Shown here: piece after piece, positions 27,401 to 35,036 of the stretch | How positions within the stretch are numbered: position 1 is the stretch's first letter | Layout of the letters: each line of letters opens with the position of its first letter | Origin: Perlabentimonas sp034003245 | GTDB lineage: Bacteria > Bacteroidota > Bacteroidia > Bacteroidales > Tenuifilaceae | Assembly: GCA_034003245.1 (NCBI GenBank) | Contig: JAVEYY010000003.1 | Location: forward strand, 62,001 to 126,000 | Reading direction: 5' to 3' | Length of the DNA stretch: 64,000 nt | Position numbers and translations under genes: made by a program | Notes under the pieces: model-generated | What the model was told of the DNA's origin: nothing | The model's input: the letters and a program-made list of their open reading frames with translations, nothing else | Databases searched by the model: none

Positions 27401-30400
27401 TGGCGCATAGGGTATGCCCACTGCTACCAGAGAACTCCAGGGTATCTCAAACTCGTAGGTTATGGTTGTACCATCAATGGAGTAGGCATGGTAGTAATCG
27501 GTAAAATGTGGGTACATATTAGTTAGGGTGCGCCCCAGCTGCGTAACACCTTGCTGGAAATGCGATGTGTTCTGGTGGTATCCTAGGTAGTAGTCATTTT
27601 CTAGCTCGGGATTAATACCATGATCATCTGGAGGATTAAGATTATCGCTAACATTAAAGTGGAGCTCTATCCTATCGGCCATCCAATTGGAGCCTACGTA
27701 TCCGGTACACCACTCATCGCAGAAGTTGTCGTCGTTAATAACAACCTTTACGTAGAGGCTATTGGGATCCCACCCCATTTTCCAGTAAGAACCCAAGTTA
27801 TCGATCGATGCGCTACCCTGATCGATATAGTTAGGGTTAATCATGTTCCAGCGCTCATCGTTAGCACCTATGCTCAACGATGTGCTAAACAGCTTGGCAA
27901 GTGGGATGTCTTTGTATGGAATTGAAGTAAACTGCAATTGATTCCCATACGCAGTGCCTGCACTATTGGTAGCGTATGCCCTAACATAGTAAGTAGTATT
28001 TGGTGAAAGGTTTGCCAGCTCTGCTACAAAGGAGCCAAGGCCACCACCATTACTTGTAATACCAGCATTAATTTCTATAGTTGGGCTGTCTGATGTATTC
28101 CAAACAATACCCTTTGCAGTAACTGGGGAGCCACCCTCATCAGTAACACTTCCACCAGATATGGCTGTGTGTTGTGTAATATCGGAAACCTCAATTGTAG
28201 ATACTACCGGAAGTTGAATGGCTGTCTCAGGGTAGTTGTGATCCATGGCCGTACCGTACCAACGGAAGAAAGGATATGTCTCCCCCTCAATATTTGTCCA
28301 GATGGAGGTGAAATCCCATGCATTGAAGTTGCCAGCAAGTATCATCTGCGAGGTAAGTAAGCCTTCCCCGCCAATGGAACTGCTCTGACCGGTTCGCTCA
28401 GTATTCCAGTAGCTACTGGTAACCGATAGCTCTGCCTCAGTATTTGAGCCTATTAAACCGCCTGCATAAGAGTTGCCCGTTACAGTTCCTACAGCGTAAG
28501 AATACTCCACCACACTATTTGCTTGCACCAACCCAATAAGTCCTGCAACACTCTGACTTCCATTAACTACAGCATTAGAATAACAGTTAATCACATGACT
28601 TCCGCTGCTTCCCACCAAACCCCCAACATTAGTATTTCCTGAAACCGATTTATAGGAAAACGATTCACTTATAGTAGAGCCTTCGATTGTTCCACCAACT
28701 AAACCTCCAACTCCAGCAAAGCCCTCAACAATTGCTGATGAATAACATTGGCCAATGTAGGTTCCACTGTACATGTAGCCCACAAGCCCTCCAACATAAT
28801 TACTGTTATCCATTGATGCCCTGACACTTCCTGCCGAGTTACTTTGACTAATTGAAGCATCACCAAGCCAACCAACAACACCTCCAATATTTTCGCCAGT
28901 AGCCATTACAGAGGCATTAATGCTAACATTACTGATTGTACCTCCACCATAAAAATCGGCAGCTAAACCCGCAACAAGGTGCCTGCCTTTAACAATAGCA
29001 TTACCCATGTTGATATTTTGCAGATTGGCTCCAATACATACGCCAAACAACGCAATATTATCCTTATCAGGCCTATTGATCGCAAGGTTATATAAGGTAT
29101 AACCTTGTCCGTTGTACCCACCAACAAATGGGCTTTGATAAGTACCTATTGGCTCCCAGCCTTTGCCCTCGTACCATTGGCTAGTGCTTAAATCTATGTC
29201 ACTCATTTGTATATAGTTAGCATGAGGATATAGCCTTGTAGTGAAGAGCTGATCGGCATTATAGACGTGGTAAGGATTCTCCAATGATCCATCACCCCCT
29301 CCAAAAGGAGGATGGGCAAACCGTGATACACTGTTGGATGGTGAGGACTGTGTACCCTCATAAACAGCAGTAACATGGTAGGTATACGGAATAAAGTTAC
29401 TAATACCAGCATCATCAAATGTTGTAGAAGTAATTAATCCAAATACTGCTAAATCATCCGTGACCCGTATATTATCGACCTGATAGGTAGTAGTTATGGC
29501 AGGATCAGTTCCACGTTCAGCTTCAGAACGTCCATCACCACTATACCTAAAGGCAATGTAAATGTTTTTGCCCAACCATGCAGATAGGTCGGCTACGCCT
29601 GCATTAACCATTTGCGAATAGCCTGCTTGCTGCTGAGGGAATAAGAAGTTAGAGGTAACATCATGCCAGGTTGCGGCATTAATACCCGACTCTGTTCCAT
29701 CAAAATCTTCGGAAATAAGGATAGAAAGTGCATCGGCATTCCAATATCCTACGGTTACATCAAAGGTGAAATGGGGCGAAGTTGCACTTGTAAGATTTAT
29801 CTGAGGAGAGATAAGGTAAGCCTGATTAATCTCCCCCGAGTTATAAGATGTAAACTGAGCGTACTGATTTCCGCTGTAGCTTCTACACTCCCAGTTTTTA
29901 GTTCCAACAACATCCTTATTTAGCCAACCGCCCAAGGCAATGGGTTCGTAGGGAGTTTCATCGCTCCAGTCCTCAGTTAGGAAAACTGTCGACTCCCCAA
30001 ATCTGTACACCATGTATCCGCTTGGAGTTGCCATGGATGGGGCATTCCAACTTAGGAATATCGAACCGTTGCCCGAAACGGCGGTAAGATTTGATGGAGG
30101 CAGATAAGTCTCGGGGAAATTGAACTCTCCGGGCGTCCCTTGTCTCTGTAGGTATGGGTATGTTACCCCCTGCGTAATGGCCCAGGTACTGGTAAAATCC
30201 CAACTATTATAGGTTGCCTGGTATATCATCTCGTTGGTTGTTCTCCCCTCACCACCAGCAGAATGCTGAAAACCGCTGGTTTCGGTATTCCAGTAGGAGT
30301 TGTTCACCTGGCCGCCATCTTCGTAAATGGCTCCAACTAGCCCTCCTGCGTTTCCTGCATCGGCAATTCGACCAACAGAGTAGGAGTTAGTAATGTTAGA

Positions 30401-33400
30401 ATTATTCTGCATTGCGGCAACCAATCCTCCCAGATAGTTGCTTCCACTGACATCCCCTGTTGCATAGCAGTTCTCAATTGTGCTTCCTCCAGATGCTATT
30501 CCGATAAGCCCCCCGTTCCAATGCCCATTTGATGCGCCTGTGATAGTACCAGAGCTAAAGCTATTAGCAACACTTGTTCCAAGTATTCGCCCGATTAATC
30601 CGGCAGCTTGTTGATAATTCTCGCCATCGAGCTGTGTTACATCAACCTCCGAGTCACAGGACGAAATCGTTCCGTACCGCACAATGCCAGCCAGTCCTCC
30701 TAGAAAAACATACCCCGAAATATGACCTGTGGTATGAACATTGCTAACCGAAGGATTGGATGATTGATTAATCAAGTTACCAACCAAAGGGCCAACTCTC
30801 CAATTCCCGTTGATACTAACATTTATTACTCCCAGATTATCAAAAGAAGCATCAACGGCTGTTCCAAACAGGCCGATGCCATCCTGTGTGGGTCTATTAA
30901 TCGTTAGGTTGTGAATGCTGTGTGAGTTTCCATCGTAATGGCCATAGAACGGCATGGTTGCGGTTCCAATGGGCAACCATCCTTCACCCTCGTTCCAAGG
31001 GCTTATTCCTAGATCAATATCGAGGGTTTGTTGGTAATACTTATCGGCGTGCTCAGGCCCCAAGAGGTTTTGAAGATAGCTGAGTTGATCGGCGGTTTCA
31101 ATTAGCCATGGGTCGGCTTGGGTACCTGAACCTCCTGCAAAGGGGTAACCGTAGCCCCCCTCGTGGAAAATCCCCTGAATCTCCTGATGACTTATGGCAT
31201 AGTTGTATACCCTTAGGTCATCCAAATTACCCTCAAAACCGTTAGAATTGTCATTTAGCCCCAACCTAAAGATTCCTCCTCCATTTGAGTATAACGAACC
31301 GGTTACCGCGTAGCTCTCGGCCAACCCTCCATTAATAAAAAGGAATACCTCTGTTCCATTGTATACAGCTGTGAGGAACGACCATTCATTAGGAGTAACA
31401 GTTTGTGTTGAAGTGTATGTATATGTACTGCCATCGCTAAGCGTAAGATCAAGGAAAACAGCATTATTCGCATTGACACCAAAGCTAAACTGCGACGACA
31501 GGTTCATTACCGGCATATGGATTCCAGTGGCCATGGGGTAAACCCATGCGGCAAACGACGCTTCGGTTCTCCCGCCCAGCAAATCGATGGACTCGGAGAT
31601 AAGTATCTCCGAAGGTAAACTGCTATTAAAGTAGTATGCATTATCAGGAGTTGAGAATCTATCGGCAGTTAACGTGGCGTTAATAACCGTTCCATTAAGG
31701 TTATTGCCACTCTCGTCGTTGGCATTGCCGTTAAAGGGGTAAAAAGCCAGCAAGTCGGGGCTTGAGGTATCCCAGCCATTCTCGTGGTACGCGTTGCTGA
31801 TTTCAGAATCGCTCAGAGCCCGGTTGTAAACCCTAAAATCGTCGAGATTTCCCAGATGAGTTCTATCACCTAGCTGACTACGACCCAAAAAGAGATTGGT
31901 TGCGGGATTAGAAATATTAAATGCAATGGAAGTATTCTCAACAGGAGAGCCATTGATATAAAGGGTTAAGCTTGTTCCCTCACGCTTAAGAGTTAGATAA
32001 TACCATGTATTGCTAACCCAATTGTTGTAAGCGGGTTTCCACTGAAGATCCCAGCCTGTAGATCCCTCAGCATTTACGAAAATATATAGCTGTCTGTCGC
32101 TATCGTGGTTGTACTCCAGGGCGATACCCTCAAAATCGTTGCGGCCAAATAGGCCGTTGTGGACCCTATCAACATCGGCGAGGGTAAACCAGAAGCCAAT
32201 GGTAAAATCGTTTGCACCAAAAGCTAGGGCGTTGCTCGATGGGATTGCCACCGGATTTGTGCCATCGACGTACAGGGCGCTGCCAGCTTCGGCGAAGCGG
32301 TTTGCAGTTGGAATAAAGCTTGCTGCTGAGCCATGGTTGGCAAAGGCAGATGCATCGTTGGCATCGCCATTTAGCGGGTAGTGGGCAACCAAATCGGTAG
32401 TAATGGGATCTTTTATGCAGCGAACAGAAAAACCAACATTATTTCCCCAATTAGTACCCTGACTAAAGTCCGTTTGATTATAGTTTATGTTTTTATACCA
32501 TAGATTCCCGTCAACCGTAGAAGTCCACCAGAATGCTATTTGACCAATGTAATTATATACCCCATCTTCAAACCTAGACCCAGAGGGCAAAGCCGAAAAT
32601 CCTACTTCATTAGTCGCTCCTGAGTTGGGGTCATCCCAACGAGGATGAGGTAGAGGGGAAGTACGAGTACTCTTTAGCTTACCACCTGACTCGGGAGACA
32701 CAAAATTTTCTAATACATTCCAATCTTCACTCCATGCTGGCACTCGCCAACCAACAGGACAAAGCCCTCTTGAGTCGCTAACAGCAAAGCCATTGTAAAG
32801 GGCACCATAAGCTTGAAGAACATCTGCAATTGAGCTTAGCCCATCAATATCTGCATATGGATAAATGGCTAAAGCGCCCTGGGTTGTTGCCGCCCACTGT
32901 GCGTTATCGAGCTCGGCAGAAATTGGATCTCCATTGCCATAATGCGTAACCATTAAATTCTCGGCCATCCACTCCTGGGTACCGATGGTCACCGTGGGAT
33001 ACACATTGCCATCGATATCGGTTACCGTGGTTGCGCTGGGCGCCTTATGAACGGTTACTGATGGTTGACTGACATTCCCGTAGATATCAACGGATTGTAT
33101 GTAAAATGTGTAACGCTGGTAGTTGGTTAGCCCGGTGATAGTATGCATGGTGGTGTTGGACACGTTATAGATATGCGTTCCGTCCTGGTAAACCTCGTAC
33201 CGATCGATCTCGCTAATGCGCACCGAACTCCAGTTTAAGGTTATCTGCCCATCGGCTGGCACAGCGGAAAGGGACATTGGTGCATGGTAGTTTGCATAAA
33301 GCTCAGAAATCTGCGTTGGGGTTAAGGAGATGTTGTAAATGGACACCTCATCGATAGTCCCATTGAAGTAGAAATCGATATTATCATTCTTTCCAATATA

Positions 33401-34942
33401 ATGATCGTAAGTATTCGACACCAACCCGCTAGCCCATGTTGCGGAATAATTATCAAGCACGCCATCGATGTAAATCGACATCACGCCATCCTTCCATGTT
33501 GCCAAAATATGGGTCCACCGGTTAGGCTGAATGGATTTTTCGGTATCGAACATGCCCTCGCTGGAGCCATCGCCCAGGTGCCAGCGCACCTTATCGTTAT
33601 TGAGGGTAAGCAGCCAGCCTGCCCGATTCCATCCACCTCCCTTGCTGCTGATGGTTTGCTGCTCAATGTCGACCCGCGAGGGGTTTATCCATGCGCTAAC
33701 GGTGATTTCACCAGTAAAATCGAGTGAGGTGGAGTGCGGAATTTGGATATAGCTGTCAACCCCATTGAAACTGGCAGCGGCATCAACACTGCCAAACCTA
33801 TCGTTGATGTAGGATACGCCAGAATAGGTTGGCTCATTGCCATTACCCGAGGCATCAGTGGTTAATGAATTAAAGGGATAGTACGCTACAAGATTTACAT
33901 TGGCCTGATCCATAAAGCAGCGAACGGAAAAACCATAATTTTTTGTGGTAATTTCGCGGGCAACTTGTTGGCTATCGTAACCAAACAACCTATAAAACGC
34001 AGTACTCTCATCATTGGATGTCGATGACCACACATAACCATTATATCCTAGCTGATTATGAACTCCATCGTAAAATCCATCGGGAGTAATACCAATTCCA
34101 CTGGAATTGGTTGCTCCGGTATTGGGATCGTACCATAAGCCTGTTGATGCCTCAATAGTTCCTGTTGACTTCATCTGCCCACCCTGATCGGTTCCTCGCC
34201 AGCTGAAATTATCGAGTTCATCAGTGCCCATACCCAACTGCTGCTCAAAATCTTTCCACTCCTGATCGGAAGGCACATGCCACCCTTCGGGGCAAAGGTC
34301 GTTGGTAACCGCATAAAAGTTATATAGATTCCCATACTCCCCACTCTTTGCTCCATTGGCTACATAAGCCCCCTGTGTGGTCGATTGCCACTCAACTGCT
34401 GACAATCCAGTGGGTATAGGATTACCATTACGGTAATGAGTTGCCCTTAGGTTTTGCCCCATAACCTTATTCCCTCCAACCTGTACAATGGAGTATATAT
34501 TTCCATCCATATCGGTGGCAATATCGTAGGTAAAAACAAATGGCGAAGCCATTGTTCCTATTTCGGCCTGTGATATAAACTGGTGACTCTCCTTTAGTTC
34601 CACAACAATCCCCACATCGGCTAACCATGCTTTATAGGTTACCTCCTCACCATCGGCAAGGTTTGAGCCAACTGTCAGGAAAACCACGCCACTATAGCTG
34701 GCATCGGGGCTGGCAACACCACGGCATTCCTGCCCAACAAAGGCTGCAATTATATCCGAAGGATTACTGGATAAAGTCCCGTTGTTATACATCAAACGCG
34801 ATGTAACCTGCATGTTGAACTGCAGATTTTGCGTTGGCACCCATTGTGGTTGACTGCTCGCAATAAAACCAGAAAACACAATGCACCACAAAAGCAGCAT
34901 TCTGCCGACGATAGAACGATGTTTAGAAAAATGTAGTTTCAT
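24458..34942 (-). CDS. Giant T9SS surface protein A with FISUMP, LamG, GLUG and CBM-like modules
   Basis: A 3494-residue secreted protein. Approximate module order: signal peptide 1-30; an 'ECRG' module 31-140; FISUMP 1 (140-340); LamG 1 (350-550); FnIII (551-635); FISUMP 2 (636-845); LamG 2 (850-1060); LamG 3 (1064-1260); GLUG block 1 (1264-1604); FnIII and a cleaved-adhesin-like domain (1614-1840); GLUG block 2 (1877-2237); FnIII-like (2237-2340); CBM9-like (2340-2564); FnIII-like; CBM26-like (2667-2760); FISUMP 3 (2764-2970); two FnIII-like (2974-3170); carboxypeptidase-regulatory-like (3174-3247); PKD/Ig-like (3250-3400); T9SS sorting domain (3407-3494, YPNPSSGSFTLLI to GVYLITLRM). It is expected at the cell surface as an adhesin or glycan-binding protein. 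It has its own promoter candidate (35001) and leads into the barrel and caspase genes. Confidence 0.92.
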   Translation of the reverse strand: MKLHFSKHRSIVGRMLLLWCIVFSGFIASSQPQWVPTQNLQFNMQVTSRLMYNNGTLSSNPSDIIAAFVGQECRGVASPDASYSGVVFLTVGSNLADGEEVTYKAWLADVGIVVELKESHQFISQAEIGTMASPFVFTYDIATDMDGNIYSIVQVGGNKVMGQNLRATHYRNGNPIPTGLSAVEWQSTTQGAYVANGAKSGEYGNLYNFYAVTNDLCPEGWHVPSDQEWKDFEQQLGMGTDELDNFSWRGTDQGGQMKSTGTIEASTGLWYDPNTGATNSSGIGITPDGFYDGVHNQLGYNGYVWSSTSNDESTAFYRLFGYDSQQVAREITTKNYGFSVRCFMDQANVNLVAYYPFNSLTTDASGNGNEPTYSGVSYINDRFGSVDAAASFNGVDSYIQIPHSTSLDFTGEITVSAWINPSRVDIEQQTISSKGGGWNRAGWLLTLNNDKVRWHLGDGSSEGMFDTEKSIQPNRWTHILATWKDGVMSIYIDGVLDNYSATWASGLVSNTYDHYIGKNDNIDFYFNGTIDEVSIYNISLTPTQISELYANYHAPMSLSAVPADGQITLNWSSVRISEIDRYEVYQDGTHIYNVSNTTMHTITGLTNYQRYTFYIQSVDIYGNVSQPSVTVHKAPSATTVTDIDGNVYPTVTIGTQEWMAENLMVTHYGNGDPISAELDNAQWAATTQGALAIYPYADIDGLSSIADVLQAYGALYNGFAVSDSRGLCPVGWRVPAWSEDWNVLENFVSPESGGKLKSTRTSPLPHPRWDDPNSGATNEVGFSALPSGSRFEDGVYNYIGQIAFWWTSTVDGNLWYKNINYNQTDFSQGTNWGNNVGFSVRCIKDPITTDLVAHYPLNGDANDASAFANHGSAASFIPTANRFAEAGSALYVDGTNPVAIPSSNALAFGANDFTIGFWFTLADVDRVHNGLFGRNDFEGIALEYNHDSDRQLYIFVNAEGSTGWDLQWKPAYNNWVSNTWYYLTLKREGTSLTLYINGSPVENTSIAFNISNPATNLFLGRSQLGDRTHLGNLDDFRVYNRALSDSEISNAYHENGWDTSSPDLLAFYPFNGNANDESGNNLNGTVINATLTADRFSTPDNAYYFNSSLPSEILISESIDLLGGRTEASFAAWVYPMATGIHMPVMNLSSQFSFGVNANNAVFLDLTLSDGSTYTYTSTQTVTPNEWSFLTAVYNGTEVFLFINGGLAESYAVTGSLYSNGGGIFRLGLNDNSNGFEGNLDDLRVYNYAISHQEIQGIFHEGGYGYPFAGGSGTQADPWLIETADQLSYLQNLLGPEHADKYYQQTLDIDLGISPWNEGEGWLPIGTATMPFYGHYDGNSHSIHNLTINRPTQDGIGLFGTAVDASFDNLGVINVSINGNWRVGPLVGNLINQSSNPSVSNVHTTGHISGYVFLGGLAGIVRYGTISSCDSEVDVTQLDGENYQQAAGLIGRILGTSVANSFSSGTITGASNGHWNGGLIGIASGGSTIENCYATGDVSGSNYLGGLVAAMQNNSNITNSYSVGRIADAGNAGGLVGAIYEDGGQVNNSYWNTETSGFQHSAGGEGRTTNEMIYQATYNSWDFTSTWAITQGVTYPYLQRQGTPGEFNFPETYLPPSNLTAVSGNGSIFLSWNAPSMATPSGYMVYRFGESTVFLTEDWSDETPYEPIALGGWLNKDVVGTKNWECRSYSGNQYAQFTSYNSGEINQAYLISPQINLTSATSPHFTFDVTVGYWNADALSILISEDFDGTESGINAATWHDVTSNFLFPQQQAGYSQMVNAGVADLSAWLGKNIYIAFRYSGDGRSEAERGTDPAITTTYQVDNIRVTDDLAVFGLITSTTFDDAGISNFIPYTYHVTAVYEGTQSSPSNSVSRFAHPPFGGGDGSLENPYHVYNADQLFTTRLYPHANYIQMSDIDLSTSQWYEGKGWEPIGTYQSPFVGGYNGQGYTLYNLAINRPDKDNIALFGVCIGANLQNINMGNAIVKGRHLVAGLAADFYGGGTISNVSINASVMATGENIGGVVGWLGDASISQSNSAGSVRASMDNSNYVGGLVGYMYSGTYIGQCYSSAIVEGFAGVGGLVGGTIEGSTISESFSYKSVSGNTNVGGLVGSSGSHVINCYSNAVVNGSQSVAGLIGLVQANSVVEYSYAVGTVTGNSYAGGLIGSNTEAELSVTSSYWNTERTGQSSSIGGEGLLTSQMILAGNFNAWDFTSIWTNIEGETYPFFRWYGTAMDHNYPETAIQLPVVSTIEVSDITQHTAISGGSVTDEGGSPVTAKGIVWNTSDSPTIEINAGITSNGGGLGSFVAELANLSPNTTYYVRAYATNSAGTAYGNQLQFTSIPYKDIPLAKLFSTSLSIGANDERWNMINPNYIDQGSASIDNLGSYWKMGWDPNSLYVKVVINDDNFCDEWCTGYVGSNWMADRIELHFNVSDNLNPPDDHGINPELENDYYLGYHQNTSHFQQGVTQLGRTLTNMYPHFTDYYHAYSIDGTTITYEFEIPWSSLVAVGIPYAPADGKEFGFDVKYVDWDYAEGNGEKNWWSPLSNGWMQINTIGKVQLTNQLVESETVPVVSTSEVVSITTISAYSGGTITYNGGLSVTNKGVVWSTTPSPSFENYVGITNEGAGDDPFTSSLTGLSPNTTYYLRAYASNSLGTGYGNEISFTTQSDQTYTIYFSNPGDWATPYIRLWGGDGSFTDQFPGEPMVAPAEGSIWYSFEVPSSYQNLLFSDGQGGDKTIDLYRSTTGWFDGVQWYDSEPYNTHGTLTDIDGNLYRTIMIGDQIWMAQNLKTKHYNNGDAIPTGLSNYDWQYATSGAVAIYPQDGVFQTTEDAMLKLYGAIYNWHAVRDSRNICPTGWRVASYEEWLTLINYLGGTDYAGGKLKSTGDIESGTGIWYYPNSGASNETNFLAVPGGHRNSLGDYYNLGYEANWWTYDENDASSGINVRINYNSPSTSLNALNKNDGHAVRCIYGSSATIPTVTTNSISSITAISAVSGGNVTSDGGVGVTARGVVWSTSEYPTIESAIGFTENGNGTGQFTSDLINLSPNTTYFVRAYATNSVGTAYGDQVWFTTQSPSIPVLTTKEVVLQSATTAISGGVISSDGGSSILQKGVVWSTSSNPTVTSYVGITNNGSGSADFNSNISGLAFNTRYYVRAYAQNSIGTAYGNEISFTTANSISFTVVSPSNSPILGALVNLAGEEKYTDANGTAIFYKVTGEYEYNISASGYLPAWGSVTVSDVDVAVNIKLVSESASPPTITGEQNVCSGSEVVYNITGSPSGWWEISGGSVVESTSSSVTVLWTTGYPNGMVSFQVNDDNYLTSYILPISVNTAHVMTVSERPQIHKKGHLNILICTTSDVDYKWFKDGLTLDNATGQYYVARQQAGDFKVQVKYSNQCPHTSASRSLSGKSGVQLSLVAYPNPSSGSFTLLIEGDSEGSGLLTIANTFGSIVHKEAVSKVGEVMTKEMTMNNLLPGVYLITLRMDEHTVATAKLTIQ
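28230..29310 (-). repeat. GLUG repeat block 2 of giant protein A (about 7 motifs)
   Basis: Seven motifs of about 25-30 residues with the pattern (V/I/A)GGL(V/I)G...(I/V)..(S/C)YS.(G/A).(V), for example VGGLVGYMYSGTYIGQCYSS. The block opens with a header (FGGGDGSLENPYHVYNADQL) and closes with a SSYWNTERTG-type end unit. It lies within the coding sequence and is probably a right-handed beta-helix. Confidence 0.8.
30130..31150 (-). repeat. GLUG repeat block 1 of giant protein A (about 6 motifs)
   Basis: Six GLUG-type motifs (for example LGGLAGIVRYGTISSCDSEV, NGGLIGIASGGSTIENCYAT) follow the header FAGGSGTQADPWLIETADQL and the conserved DIDLGISPWNEGEGWLPIG, and end in NNSYWNTETSG. Header, body and end unit follow the same plan as the other GLUG blocks in this window. 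Confidence 0.8.
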
Positions 34943-35000
34943 AAGAAAGGCATTAGGTGACTAGGTGTATCAATATTTTGTTAGAAATCTTATCATTAAC

Positions 35001-35031
35001 CAAAGTTATGAAAAAAATTAATTGGAGCAGA
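35001..35031 (-). promoter_or_regulatory. Candidate promoter of giant gene A
   Basis: On the minus strand TCTG (35031-35028) is followed after exactly 19 bp by TAACTTTG (35008-35001), matching TTTG-N19-TAnnTTTG with one mismatch in the -33 box. It predicts a leader of about 50 nt before the start at 34942 and would let gene A, the barrel gene and the caspase gene be expressed apart from giant gene B. Confidence 0.5.
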
Positions 35032-35036
35032 ATATT

